A stretch of 64,000 bases of DNA from Delphinapterus leucas (taxonomy: Eukaryota > Chordata > Mammalia > Artiodactyla > Monodontidae): positions 8,144,761 to 8,208,760 of the forward strand of contig NW_022098043.1 of the NCBI RefSeq assembly GCF_002288925.2. Direction: 5' to 3'. Positions 1 through 11,720 of this stretch are shown piece after piece (position 1 is the first letter of the stretch; the number at the start of each line of letters is the position of its first letter). Made by a program: the position numbers and the translations under genes. A model generated the notes under the pieces. It was not told where the DNA came from. It saw only the letters and a list, made by a program, of their open reading frames with translations, and did not search any database.

Positions 1-172
1 CACCACCACCACCAACAGGGCCACCATCACCACCATCACCATTACCACCACACCATCATTACCACCAATTTTGCCACCATGATCACCACTGCCGTCCACA
101 CAGCTATTATCACCACCACCATTATCACTATTGCCACCATCATTGTCACCATCACCACCACAATTATTAATA
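1..172. repeat. Imperfect (CAC)n trinucleotide repeat
   Basis: CAC/ACC triplets with many substitutions (CAT, TAC, GCC). It runs off the left edge, so the full length is not known. Confidence 0.9.
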
Positions 173-180
173 CTATTAAT

Positions 181-372
181 TATCAACATTTATTGAGAGC
201 TTTATCTGTGATAGACATAGAGCTAAGCACCTTATGTGCATAATTTTATTTAATCTCAAAAGGACCCTGCAGGCAGATACATTTTTAATTCTCACATTAC
301 ACATAAGACAACTGAACTCAGAGAGGTTAAGAAACTTGCCTGACATCACACAGCCAGCAGTAGCAAAATTGA
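181..372 (-). repeat. MIR SINE, antisense
   Basis: Starts ACATTTATTGAG and ends AACTTGCCTGACATCACACA, the reverse complement of the MIR core. Confidence 0.75.
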
Positions 373-1820
373 TTTTTTAAAAAAACTCAAGCCAGCAGAC
401 ATTTAGTGAGTGTCTGTCGGCACACAGGATACAGTGTCTCTTATTACCAGGGACACAAAAGTAAGTGTGCTTCCTGAACATGGGGGATATTTACAGCTCT
501 CTGAGGGAGACGGGACACATAAGTAATACAAAGCAGCCTAAAGGCGTGTCTTAGAGAACACAGGCAAATTACCCTGACGGCCATGGGTAAGAAAGATCCT
601 CTGTGGTTAAGACCCGTACCTAGAGGCACCACTCTGCTACATGTGTTTTGATAGAAACCGTCCTAGGCTTTTTGGTCACTTAAGAGCCTGTGGTCTTTGA
701 CTCTGCCCTAGGAGGATGGCCAACTTGAGGGAAGTCTTCGCTGTCCCTCTGACTCCACGTGCCAAAGCCCTGGGCCAATTCCTCTTGCTGCTCTAGGTTT
801 CCCAGAACCATCTTGGTTTCCAGCTGGAAGGGAGTCTAGCAGCCCTCGTGTAGGTGGAGAAAACAAACTCTGAGAAAGGAAGGGACTTATTGAAGGCTCA
901 GAGTAAATGTCTTTTTCTGTTAAGTTTCCTGACAGCTCCAACATTCCGTGAGGACTGTATGGACGCTAAGTTCATCAAGGATGAAAGGGGAAGTACCCAC
1001 ATTAGACTGTCTTTCCTCATCTGCTGCTTTATGCAGTCGGGGGTGAGGGAGGGGCTCCTCCCTCGGTTCCTTCCAAGGGGACCTCAGGACATGCTGGTCG
1101 GGCCTGGGAGAAGAGAGCTGAGGGCTCTTCGTCCACCAGTCCTTCAGGGGTTCATATTCCCCGTGGCTGGCCACGGAATCCTTCCCTTGGAGGAGGAAGG
1201 TTCCAGAGCTCATGGTGTGGTTTCCAGATGCCTCGCCCGAAAAACAGGCAAGCAGCACTTCAGTCCGGGCTTCCTTCCTGGAGTAGCAGCCTGGCGCCTT
1301 CTCCCGAGAGGCTGCAGCCGGCCAGAGAGGGTGTTGAAGGGATTTAAAGGTGTTAGGTCCAAGTGGTTAACATGTTCACCCCCTGCCCACCCCCCGCCAG
1401 CCCCCCCACCCCCGCTGTTTGTCATTCTCTCAAGAGACTACAGTCCATCCTTCAAGTGGCCTTGGGATGATTTCTGGGTCTAAGACGCGTGTTTCTTTGA
1501 CAGTGACTCGTGCTGAGGTTGACTTGGAGGAGGCAAGATTGCCCGGCTTGAAGAGGGTCACATCTGGTCCCTTCATTTGCTCAGACAACAAATATTTTTT
1601 GACCTCCCAGGAAGCATCAGGCTTTGTGCTGGGAATGGGGTCCAGCGGCGAGGGCTAAGTAGAAATGGTCTTCGCCCTCGTGGGGAAGACAGACACGACT
1701 CCAATAGTTATGAATGGAAAGAACTGACAAACAGTTTTAAGCTCTACCCCCCAAAGCAGAGACCGCTAAGAAAACATGAAACAGGGAGCTAGGAGTGGTT
1801 TTGGGATTGGGGTTTTCCTT
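373..1820. other. Intergenic sequence, nothing recognised
   Basis: No conserved protein frame, RNA gene or clear repeat. A C-rich tract at about 1380-1417 could form a G-quadruplex on the minus strand. The longest open frame (854-1483, plus) has no recognisable domain and reads like chance. Confidence 0.6.
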
Positions 1821-1824
1821 GAGG

Positions 1825-1977
1825 AAATGATGATTATCATTATTTTACAGATTGGGAAACTGAGACACCAAAGGAAGGAGGAAGTTGTCCAATATATACA
1901 GTTAGTAAGTAGCAGGGTAGGGATTTGAACCCAGGCCCTCTGGCTTTGGAATCCAGCATCTTAGCCATTTTACTGCC
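1825..1977 (-). repeat. MIR SINE, antisense
   Basis: TTATTTTACAGATTGGGAAA through TTTGAACCCAGGCCC matches the antisense MIR core and tail. Confidence 0.75.
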
Positions 1978-2371
1978 AATGTTTCTGGTGGATGAGTGGG
2001 TTTAACAAGGCAAAGATGGGGAGGGCAGATGGAACAGAGCCGCATGGAAAGTGCCTGGTGGTCTGAAGGGTGCAGATCATTCCAGGAGCCAGATGAGGTC
2101 CAGTGCAGCTGGCACGAGGGAGTGAGCTGAAGGAGGGCAGGGGAGAGAAGCGCAGGACCAGACTGCTTGGGGTACAGTAGGAACGTTAGGATTTGGGTCA
2201 GGATCCTGGTAGAATGAGGTCCACAGGGCAGGCGCTGTGTCTGTTTTCTTCACCCATGAATACCCAGCTTTGAGCACACTGCCTGGCACGTAGGGGGAGA
2301 TGGTGGATGATTGAATAAAAAGGGCGAGAACTCCCCTCGCTCCAACCCCCACCCTGCTTGGCTTCCTCAGT

Positions 2372-2516
2372 TCCCACTGTCCATCAAAATCCCCGGGGAT
2401 CTTGTTAAAAATACAAATGCTGGGGCTACAGCCCCGAAAACTCCAGTTTAGTAATTCTTCGTTGGGCCTTAGGATCTGTGTTTTCAACAAGCTCCCCAGG
2501 TGATTCAGCTTGGCTG
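2372..2516. repeat. MER5A-like DNA transposon fragment
   Basis: Contains CTTGTTAAAAATACAAATGC and AAGCTCCCCAGGTGATTC, typical of the two arms of MER5A (hAT-Charlie). Confidence 0.7.
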
Positions 2517-3690
2517 TCCCTTGGGTACCCCTGGAAGCCAATAGCTCGGCTTGTATTGGGGGGCACAGAGGGGGCTGCTGCCCTGCAGACACTTGCTGGA
2601 GGACACACCTCGAACTCACAGCCTCCCATTGCAGTCTTCATCTACAGCACCGTGGAGAGAAACACTCTTGGGAGAAGGTCTTCCAATGACCAGCAGGCCT
2701 CTCGCCCTTTGGTGACGCAGATGTCAGTTCCCGGACAGAGCCTGACCAGCTGACCACCCGAGAATGTGGACTGGATCATTGTCGAACTTGAGTTTCATGC
2801 ATCCTTACAGACTCCCTGGATGTCTTCTGGGAACCAGGAGGGAGAGAGAAACCAATCAATCAGTCAACCAACCAACAATTGGTCAACTCAGAAAAGAGGA
2901 ACAAGAGAGGGGGGTAGAGACAAGGGAGCAAAGTGAAATAAGAGAGGCGGTGGAGAGAGTTTGAGGATGGAGGAGAAGGAGGGAGAGATCAGAGAGACAG
3001 AGACTGCGAGGGAAAGAGAACGCACCTAACAGCGATGCAGTAGTTCTGGGAAGGTGGTCCTGAGGAACGGCAGTTCTGGGCATCTGACAGTCAGGTAGCG
3101 ATTCCCCAGCCATTCTTGGAGGGGCTCTGAGGGGGTCACCAGAAAATCTGAGCACGTCTCACAGGTGTTGAGGGTGGTAGCTCACACCTCTCCTCGCTGC
3201 CACCTGGGGTTCAGGGCTTCAGCTGCTGGGAAAGGATCCCTTCCCTGCAGCTTCCCAGACCTCAGTCAATTCAGGATTAACTCCCTGCCTGATTGGGATG
3301 GCCTGGCCACTCCCGAGGGCTCACCTGGACTCAAGGGCCACCTATTCCTAGTTTCCATCACTGTACAGTGTTAAAGCACGTGAAACAGGTGAGGCTGGAG
3401 GGGGTCAGAAAAGATGGTCACCCCTGGGCTCCACTTTATTTTATTCAGAACTCAAGACCTGATGTGTAGTGGCCCCTGAGGCCCTCTGTATCGGGACAGG
3501 CCACTAGGCCATTAGCAGTCATCCAAGCCAGAGCTGGCCCCTTATAGGCAAAGGGTGAGGCTGATGGGTCAGTCTCAGTCTCCCCAGCTACTAAATGAGG
3601 GCATGGGACCAGAGATCATACCTTTAGCTATTAATATTGAGCTCCTGCTATGTGTCAAACTCCTTCTGCAGTCATTCGAGGACCCCATCC
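2517..3690. other. Intergenic sequence with a purine-rich tract
   Basis: No gene recognised. 2850-2880 is a short (CAAT/CAAC) run, and about 2890-3030 is strongly purine-rich. Confidence 0.55.
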
Positions 3691-4112
3691 TGACCTGGCC
3701 ATCCTCACCATTCCAACCTCAGCCCTGCCACTTTCCCCATCACTCCCTGTCTTCAGCCTTACCAGCCTCCTAGACACCGAGCCCATTGCCTCCTCAGGGC
3801 CTTTGCACATGCTGTCCCCTCTGCAGAATGTCTCTCCAGGTCTTTGCATGGCTGACTCTTCTTGCCATTTGTCTCTTCAGAGAAGGCTTACATGATCACC
3901 CTGTCTCAGTCACTTGCCATTACGTCGCCCAGTTTTATTTTTTGTCACTCTGCTCTCTCCACCCCCAGCATGTGCAGACCATTAAAGCAGGGACCTTGGC
4001 CTTTTTAGACTTGGGGGTATTCAACCCCCACCCCTATGTCTAGCTCAGTGCCAGGTACACATAGACACTGTGTGTCTATTTTCTAAATAAAATGAATGAA
4101 TGAATGAATGCA
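3690..4112 (+). repeat. L2 LINE 3' end with (GAAT)n tail
   Basis: Reads CTCAGGGCCTTTGCACATGC, then a GCAGGGACCTTGG block, and ends in AATGAATGAATGAATG, the usual L2 3' end. Confidence 0.75.
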
Positions 4113-4139
4113 GGTGGAGTAGTTGGTACTTAATTTGTG

Positions 4140-4295
4140 TAATTTCATGTAGATATCAGGAATCCCTACTTCCATTAGGTATTGAGGGGAATGTTATTGT
4201 CAGCAGTCTACACCTGAGGACCCTGAGGTTCTGAGAGGTGAGGTCATGCAGCTGGGACCCAGACCCAGGATTCTGCCCCCAAAGCCCTCAGTCTT
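4140..4295 (-). repeat. Degraded MIR, antisense
   Basis: GAGGTTCTGAGAGGTGAGGT and the following CAGCTGGGACCC keep the antisense MIR order, but divergence is high. Confidence 0.45.
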
Positions 4296-4536
4296 TCCCT
4301 TACCCCAGGCTGCTCCTTTGCTGAGCCAGGAGGAGACACCAGCGGTGAGAAGGCTATTATTTGCGTTTAGAGATGGGGAGGTGGTGGCTCAGGGTTAAGT
4401 TGCAGGCTCCTAGTTGGTGGCACTCAGCACTGCCACCTACAGGCCTATGGTGGTGATGATTTTCCTGCCTGTTCCTACTTCCCAACTCTGTGATTCTGGG
4501 AGGTCCAGGGCAGGGCTGTGGGGAAACGGCGGCTGC

Positions 4537-4672
4537 GTAGTCTGGATTCAAGTCCCAGCTCTACCATTTACTGGCTGTGTGATGTTAAGCGAGTCACATA
4601 ACTCTCTGAGCCTCAGTTTCCCCATTGTACAAGAGACAGTGCTTACTGAAGTGCCCGGCCCACAGTAAGTCA
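4537..4672 (+). repeat. MIR SINE
   Basis: TTCAAGTCCCAGCTCTACCA, GCTGTGTGATGTTAAG and GCCTCAGTTTCCCC appear in MIR order. Confidence 0.8.
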
Positions 4673-4684
4673 TGCGAGAGGCAT

Positions 4685-5000
4685 CATCTCACCATCTGGC
4701 CACACTCTCACCTCGGGCCACTCCCAGCCAGTTCCTCCCCGGTGCCTTTGCACACACTGTCGTCTGCCTCGCCCCGCCTCGCCCGCTGGGCAAAGGTCTC
4801 ATCCTCCTGCAGGGCAGGCACCTCCTCAGGGAAGCTTCCCCCAGACAAATCAGTCCGGGCTTCTCTGGCCCCCACGGTGCTCTGGGCTGATGGGGTTATA
4901 AGGGTCAGTGTCCTTGAGGACCTGGGCTGTGTTTTGTTCATCTGTGTCCCCGGTGCCCAACACAGGACTCAGCACAGAGCAGGAGCAAAAGGAATATCCC
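4685..5000 (+). repeat. L2 LINE 3' fragment
   Basis: GCCTTTGCACACACTG, the middle GGGCAGGCACCTCCTCAGGG and the TGTCCCCGGTGCCCAACACA end fit L2. Confidence 0.6.
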
Positions 5001-5019
5001 TTTAACAAATAGATGGAAG

Positions 5020-5205
5020 AGGAATTAAAAATAGGAATGAATTAATGAGCAAAGGAAGGAATGAAGGAAGGAAAGGAGGAGGAAAAGAGAGAAGAGGGAA
5101 AAAAGAAAAAAATGAAGGAAAAGGAGAAGGAAGGACAAGGAAAAGGAGGGAAGAAAACAGAAGGAATAAAGAAGAAATGAGAGGGAGAGAAGGCACGGAG
5201 GGAGG
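5020..5205. repeat. Homopurine GGAA/GAAA-rich tract
   Basis: Almost 190 bases of A and G on the plus strand, built from imperfect GGAA and GAAA units. The long open frames over it are composition artefacts. Confidence 0.85.
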
Positions 5206-5960
5206 ATGGGTTTCAGGCTCGTGTCCCTCGGGCGCCGCCTTCTTCCCCACCCTGCAGTGCTGACACCTCTCCCCTGCCTCTTCCTGTCTGCCTGTCATCA
5301 GCAGAGATCCTCAGTTGCCTCTGGCTCCCACAAAATATTCATTGTTCTCTTGCCTGCTGCATCTCTCCCTGCCTCTTAGGTGCCAAAAACTGGTGGAATT
5401 ATCAGAGGTAAAATAGGTCTGTCACCAGGCCTGGTGGGTGGGGTGCTGTTACTGGCTGATTTGCTGAAAGATGCTCCTGTCCCTTGTCTAAGGGTGCAGA
5501 GGCAGACTCAGGCCTGACTGAGTTTTCCCCAGAGGACCCAGAGAAAGTGGCAAAGGCTGTGAAAAGGGACAGTCCCCAGGGCTGGAGAATTTCTTTTAGA
5601 GCAACTGGGGGCCAAGAATCCTTGGCCAGGGGGCAGACCCCAGCCCATGGGGCTGTAGGGGGCTGGGGAGTGGTCCAGCCTGCAGTGGGGAGGGGTTGGA
5701 GGAGAGTGTGAACCCAGCTGGAGATCCTGGGAGAACCCTAAGGGCAGCTCCTTGAGCAGGATCTGGGGTGGCTGGTATCTTGGAATGGGCTTGTGCCAGG
5801 GGCAGGGCACACAGGGCACAGACTCTCCAAATGGGGCCAGAGACAGAGCTGGGAGAGAATATGAGAGAGTGAAGACTACAGGCTGAGAGGCAGAGGCCAA
5901 GATTCAGGGAGGCCACTGAGGCCTCAGCCAGCCTGGGTCTGAGACGACAGCCACACAGAA
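5206..5960. other. Intergenic sequence, nothing recognised
   Basis: Moderately GC-rich, with no convincing coding frame, RNA or repeat. Confidence 0.5.
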
Positions 5961-5964
5961 TCCG

Positions 5965-6190
5965 GCTAATTGCTTCTGTTTACCGTGCGCCTACTATGCG
6001 CCAGGTCCCGTGCTAGGTGCTCTAGGCGTCTTGTCTAATCCCATCTTCACACTAGGTGTCATCCCCATGCGAGGAAACCACGGCATAGAGGTCAAGGAAA
6101 TCATCAGGCCCGTGGCTAGAGGACGTCAGAGTCAGGATTTGCACCAAGAACTGTCAAACCCTGTTGCCTCCCTGTCAAGGCACACACTAA
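5965..6190 (-). repeat. MIR SINE, antisense
   Basis: GCGCCTACTATGCGCCAGGT, GTGCTAGGTGCTC and the downstream GTCAGGATTTGCACC follow antisense MIR. Confidence 0.6.
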
Positions 6191-6239
6191 AATGATTTAT
6201 TAATCTTTCTAGAGTATAATAATACACGTTAGCTGTAGA

Positions 6240-6640
6240 GGTTTGGAAAGTAGAATTCAAGAAATAAAATAAAGTTTACCCTAAACCAAGTTTTTTTGTT
6301 TTTTCTATGCCCTTAAAAAAAATCATACAGCACTCACCAGTTGGCATCTTATTTCGTCTACTTAACATTAAAGCGTAAGCAATTTCCTGTGTGAGTAAAA
6401 ACTCTCAGTAAGGGTAATTGTTAACGACTGTCACAATATCCTGGTTGGGAATTTGTACCCTAACTTCCTCAGCCGTTCCCTTACATTTGGACACTTGGAT
6501 GGACTCTAAGTTTTCCCTGATGTAAGTCTCATAGTGATGCATTTCTTTGTGTTCAAGCTTTTTTTCTATGTTTTAGGTGAGTTTCTGAGCATAGATTTCT
6601 GGAAGGGGAATTACTGAGTCAAAGGAAGGGCTGTTTTTAG
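6240..6640. repeat. Old L1M-type 3' fragment
   Basis: AT-rich and reads TTTGGACACTTGGATGGACT then GGGGAATTACTGAGTCAAAG, which resembles L1M 3' sequence. Orientation and subfamily are not certain. Confidence 0.5.
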
Positions 6641-7850
6641 GGATGGGTAGATGGGAGGAAGACCAAAGATTCCTGGCAGCTTCAGGGATGTAGTTTTTTT
6701 CTAAGAGAAACCAACTCATGAGGGAAGTTGGCTTCCTTGGACTAATGCGTTTCTGATTTCTGGCTGTGGAAATGAGAACTGAAACAGAGCTTTTGATAAT
6801 ACTCTTTGGACTGTTCTTTCACCCTCTCCCAGGAGCTGGTAGGTGAATGTTGAGGGGAACTTCATGCAGTCACCTAACTACAGGAGGCATCCACCAATTT
6901 TATAGACCTTGGGGATCATCCCACCCGACCCTCCCCACATTCACATAGATGTACATTTGACAGGCTGCGCAGCTGAGTCCCAGCAGGGACAGGTAACTTG
7001 TCAGAGTCTCTTTGCTTGATAGTGACTTTGCTGCGGCCAGAAGTGGGCCCCCTGAATCCCAGTCCATTGCTCTTTCCATGACGTTAGCTACTTCTCATTT
7101 TAAAATTCCAGGTCATATAATTCTATAAGCTGAGCATAGTGAGTACCAAGCGCTGGTACCATGGTTACCGTGGCAACATTGGTCCTGAATTTCCTCCCAG
7201 AGGTGCCTTGGGCAGTGAAAGGCCTGAGGCTGGGGTGGGGGCTGACCTGGATGGGGCTGGAGTCCACTGGTGTCTCAGGCCATCGAGATGACATCACCCT
7301 GATGCCCTCAAGGAAGCCCCAGGGCTCGGCCCTGAGCAGGGACTGTCACCGGTGATGCTCCAATTTGGTGCTGATGCTCCGTGTGAGAAGAGAAGCAGGA
7401 TCTGTGTTTCGGGTTTTTTTTTAAGACCGGAAGATGAGAGGCTCAGCTGAGTCCTAGAGCCGACTGAGCCACCTAAGCAGGGAGGAGGTGCCAGAGAGAA
7501 ACCATGTCAGGCCCTTTTGGAAGATCTAGGGAGACAGCAAGGGAGCAGCGGTTCCTGGCGGTGGTGGGTGGCAGGCAGGCTGGTTTGCTCTGGGGAAACT
7601 GTACAGAAAAGTGGCTGGAGAGAGGCGAGGCCCAGAATGGGGCTCTGGAGATGGAGGGGCTTGCAGGCAGGACCAGCTCCAGATCCTGCCCCCCCAGGTG
7701 TCCTCCAGAGCACTGCCCAGAGAAGGGTGTTCGTCTGGGCTGTGGAGAAGGGTGGTGCTTTCACGGAGGAGGATGGGGGAAAGTGGGGGCTTTGGAGGAA
7801 GTGGGGGGAGGACCCCAGGAACAGGAGCCTAGGGGAAGAGGTCCTTTTCT
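6641..7850. other. Intergenic sequence, nothing firm
   Basis: A weak MIR-like stretch may lie at about 6950-7090. No gene was recognised. The open frames at 7500-8080 are unlike known proteins. Confidence 0.5.
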
Positions 7851-8010
7851 GTTCTCCACTTTTCTCCCCTCCTTATCTGTCTACGTCCTTTCCTTTCTTC
7901 CTTCTTTCTCGCACTCGTTCTTTCTCCTCTGTTGCCCTCTTTCTTTCTCTTTCACCTCCTCTCTTCTCCTTCCCTCCTTCCTCCAGCCACTCTCCTCTCC
8001 TTTCTCCTGC
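7850..8010. repeat. Polypyrimidine CT-rich tract
   Basis: Imperfect CTTT/CCTT repeats over about 160 bases on the plus strand. Confidence 0.8.
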
Positions 8011-8154
8011 CACTATTTGCTCAGTGAATTGAAACACAGCCCAAAGCCAGCAAAATTGAAAAGGAAAATCTATTGCTAAAATTTCCAAAGCTAAATAGAC
8101 ATGCATTTTCCACACTGTGGCCTATGAACTCCAGGTCCTCAAGGTGGGACGTGG

Positions 8155-8625
8155 TTAAAGCACAGACTTTGGAGCCTGTCTGACTAGGTTAACAAATCCC
8201 TGCTCAGCAGCATACTAGCCACGTGACCTTGGATAAGTATTTGATCCCTCTGTGCCTCAGTTTCCCTTTCTGCAAAATGGTAACAATAATAACACCTGCT
8301 TCGTAGGTCGTTGTGAAGAAAAAAATGCCTTAAAATGGAAAGATCTCTTAGCTAGTGGGAAGCAGCCACATAGCACAGGGAGATCAGCTCGGTGCTTTGT
8401 GACCACCTGGAGGGGTGGGTTAGGGAGGGTGGGAGGGAGGGAGATGCAAGAGGGAAGAGATATGGGAACATATGTATATGTGTAACTGATTCACTTTGTT
8501 ATAAAGCAGAAACTAACACACCATTGGAACGCAATTATACTCCAATAAAGATGTTAAAAAGAAAAAAAAACAAAAAAGGAAAGATCTTAGAGCAGTGCCT
8601 GGCGTGTAATAAGTGCTGAACGACT
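8155..8625 (+). repeat. MIR SINE split by an L1 insertion
   Basis: The left part (8155-8336) contains ACGTGACCTTGG and GCCTCAGTTTCCC. The right part (8588-8625) contains AGCAGTGCCTGGCGTGTAAT. Between them sits an L1 3' end. Confidence 0.8.
8337..8587 (+). mobile_element. L1 3' end, 5'-truncated, with target site duplication
   Basis: GGAAAGATCT at 8337-8346 is repeated at 8578-8587. The insert starts near GCTAGTGGGAAGCAGCC and ends ACTCCAATAAAGATG plus an A-rich tail. This is the 3' UTR of a young cetartiodactyl L1. Confidence 0.9.
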
Positions 8626-8929
8626 TAGCTATTCCTATAGATGCTCCATGAGAGAAAGTCTGAGAAACACTGAGCACTTCTCCCCCATCATCTTGGAAAT
8701 AATCAACACACAATAGCACATTAGAAGCCCCAGAAGTCCTACGTGTCCCTCATCTTCGAGACTGACGTGATCCTCTCCACCCCACTTCCATTAGCTTTTC
8801 ATGCCCTGCAAGGCTTGAGCCACAGTGGCCGTAAAGAAGGTGTGCTTTCCTCTCCACCAGGGAGAGTGATGAGGTGAGAAGTTCCCACTTTTCTCCCCCT
8901 ACCAAAAAAGGTAAAAGAGCTAAACTCCA

Positions 8930-8951
8930 CCCCCACCCCCACCCCCGCCCC
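8930..8951 (-). other. G-quadruplex-capable tract
   Basis: On the minus strand there are four G runs of four or five separated by single bases, an ideal G4 pattern. Confidence 0.7.
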
Positions 8952-9034
8952 TATAGGCAGAGTGACCAGGCACTTTTGAGAGAGCCAATGTGTGCGTCCC
9001 TGTCCCTGGTGCTGAAATATGGCTAGTACCTGGG

Positions 9035-9265
9035 CAGTGGTCCCCAACTCCTGACCAGGCTGGAACGGCTGCTGCAAAATCTCTTGGGGAGAGTCCATCA
9101 TCACGGTGATTCCTAGGCCTTGCATCTCATTTGTTGAATCGGAATCTCCTGGGGTCACTGCCCAGTTTCTGTACATTTGAAAATCTTTCAAGGTGTGGTT
9201 TGGGACCCCACTTCTTTGGGGAATATTTGCGTATCCCAATGCTAGCCCACCTCTCCCATGGATCA
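9035..9265. repeat. MER5-like degraded DNA transposon fragment
   Basis: CGGAATCTCCTGGGGTCACT and the near-inverse order of the flanks suggest MER5. It is strongly diverged. Confidence 0.4.
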
Positions 9266-9870
9266 TTGTTTTTCAGTGATACTATTTTCTGATTTTTCTT
9301 AATAAATTTGTAATTTTCATACTGTGGCAGAAAAACAGATCATTTTATATGCTTCATATTAATGGAACAGATTTTACGGGTGGTTGGCAATTCCATTTTT
9401 TTAAATAGTAGTAGCAATTTTTTTCCTACTCTGGAGCTTGAGGGTGCATATTCCCTCCTGATCCAATATTTGAGGTCCTCTGAAGTCCACTCCATTCTTT
9501 CCCTCTGCCTTCAGGCCTGGAGATTTAGGGTGCTGGAGTGGTTTCAGTTATGTTCATGTGCTCTCCATCCCCACACCGAACTGCTCCAGCCATAGTGAGA
9601 TGCCTTTATTGTGGTATTTACTCTTTCAGATACTTCTCTTTCCCCCTGAGACCCTGAGGAAAATCCTCAGTGGAGAAATAGTCTCACTGGACATTCTACC
9701 AAGACAGATGCCAGCAGGATTGGGCCAGAGAGCTTCACTAGCTTCTGACAACCCCCTTGGGCTCTAATGCTGTGGGAGTGGGTGGATTGGGCCCTTGCAG
9801 ACTGACTGCATCACTCTCTTATTTGATTTCCAGATTCCAGAGCAGCTGGCTTTGAGGCTGTGAGGAGGTA
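9266..9870. other. Intergenic sequence, nothing recognised
   Basis: AT-richer than its surroundings. No coding, RNA or clear repeat signal. Confidence 0.5.
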
Positions 9871-9874
9871 CAGA

Positions 9875-10105
9875 ATAGTGATGGCAAGCACAGGCTTTGG
9901 TGTCACATCTGGATTCAGAGGCTGGTTCTGCCTTTTGCCAGCTGTGCCATCTTGGACAAGCTGCTCCTACTTCCTGGGCCTCAGTTTCCTAATGTTTGAA
10001 ATGTGGACAGCACCATTCATGCTTTGATAAGGTTGATGTAGAGATCACATGAGAAAATGGACATCAGAGTGTCATCCTATAAGTCACCATAAGTTATTAT
10101 AATCG
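9875..10105 (+). repeat. MIR SINE
   Basis: GGATTCAGAGGCTGG, CCATCTTGGACAAGCTGC and GGGCCTCAGTTTCC lie in MIR order. Confidence 0.7.
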
Positions 10106-10535
10106 TACAAAGGAATCTCTACCCATATGATGGCTGCAAACTTAAGGAGGGCATTTATTTGCATTTTATTATGATATTCTTGGTGTCCTGCAAACTTTCA
10201 CTTCTCTCCCCTTCCTCTGGAGATCAAGGTCTAAAAAGGAAGTTGAAGGTAGATGTTTGGGGTCACGGAAGGGCAGGGTTGTGTGTCCAGAGCAGAGTGT
10301 TGGTCATTGTGCCTTCTAAGGTGTCTTCTTGAGGTGCCTCTAAAGGGCAGTTCCAGACAGAGGAAGAAAGGAAACTGTCCCAGGGGTTGGAGAAGGTTGC
10401 TAAGTCTTCCCAGGCCCCAGTTGTGGAAGTGTTGTGCTAGTGTGGGCCTGGAGCTGCTCAGGCCTTAGGGTTGGCCTTAGGGAGCAGAACCAAAGGTCAT
10501 GAATTGGGGGCCCCTCCCCACTTTGTGCGGATGGC

Positions 10536-10872
10536 AAAACAGAGGCCCCACTCCCCATATCCTCAAGTCCATTCAGGTAAGCTGTGACAAAGTGAGAGAG
10601 AGGCATGGACATATATACACTACCAAACGTAAGGTAGATAGCTAGTGGGAAGCAGCCGCAGAGCACAGGGATATCAGCTCGGACCACCTGGAGGGGTGGG
10701 ATAGGGAGGGTGGGAGGGAGGGAGATGCAAGAGGGAAGAGATATGGGAACATATGTATATGTATAACTGATTCACTTTGTTATAAAGCAGAAACTAACAC
10801 ACCATTGTAAAGCAATTATACTCCAATAAAGATGTAAAAAAAACAAAAACAAAAAAACAAAACAGAGGCCCC
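10536..10872 (+). mobile_element. L1 3' end, 5'-truncated, with 14-bp target site duplication
   Basis: AAAACAGAGGCCCC at 10536-10549 recurs at 10859-10872. The insert reads GGCATGGACATATATACACT through ACTCCAATAAAGATGT and an A-rich tail. It reaches further 5' than the copy at 8337 and lacks about 9 bp after AGCTCGG. The target is an antisense MIR (pieces at about 10520-10535 and 10873-10930). Confidence 0.92.
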
Positions 10873-11114
10873 TACAGGTCAGGTGATTTGCTCCAGGCCA
10901 CAGAGTTAGCTGGCAGCAGAACCAATGGAAGGAACCAAGTTTCCTTTCATTGTGTCACATGGCCTCCTGGGCACAGTGCAAGGAGTCCAGCCACTGCTTC
11001 TGTCCAGAGCAAAAAAGAAAAGACTTGAAGTGCTGTGGGTTAGTTTCTGGGAAGATGGATTGGGTTGGTTCTGTGTGGCTCCGGGTGGGGGGAGTCATAA
11101 AGCTTAGGTGTTAG

Positions 11115-11280
11115 GAACAGACCTTTTGGCATCAAACAGGCTGAAATATGAGTTCTGACTCTGTTATTCACCACTGCTAGGGGCTTGGCCTCCAAGAGGC
11201 TGGGTTTCTTCACTCACGCAGTGGGACTAATGAGAGATGCTGCCTCAGTGATGTAGTGAGTCAGTAAGACAGCCAGGAGC
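11115..11280 (+). repeat. Degraded MIR
   Basis: GAGTTCTGACTCTGTTATTC and GGGTTTCTTCACTCACGCAG keep MIR order weakly. Confidence 0.45.
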
Positions 11281-11639
11281 GATGTGTACTTCGGTGGTTT
11301 TACAATGATACTTCAGTTCTGTGTCTCTGCACGTGCTAAGATGTTGAGTGAGGAAGTGAAGCGGTCACAGCACAGCCGGGAACAGACAGAATTGTATGCA
11401 AACTGGTATGTGCAGACCTCCAGTGACAGGAGGAGCTGCCTGTGTGATAGCGAGCTCCTCATGACTGGAGGGGAGCAAGCCCCTGGTGTGGGTGCCCCTG
11501 GGAGGATTCAGGCATCTGCTAGAGAAATGGACCAGCACCTCTGCCATTCCATGAAGCCCACTCTCCCCCTTCTCAAGTCCCTGGACCCTGCTCACTGAGT
11601 GGGGGGGGGGTCTCTGTTTTCCAAAGCAGCAAGCTGCCT

Positions 11640-11720
11640 GCATGGTAATTACTTTTGGACTTATTAAGCATAATTATCCCTAATCGCACACAACCAGTAA
11701 TTTCTGTGGCTGTTACTGGG
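11640..11720. promoter_or_regulatory. AT-rich homeodomain-site cluster (candidate)
   Basis: TAATTA (11646), TAATTATCC (11671) and CTAATCG (11680) lie within 45 bp of non-repeat sequence. Sequence motif evidence only. Confidence 0.25.

Noticed and set aside
854..1483. 209-codon open frame on the plus strand
   Set aside because: No domain, no conserved start context and no repeat of the pattern in another frame. Likely chance.
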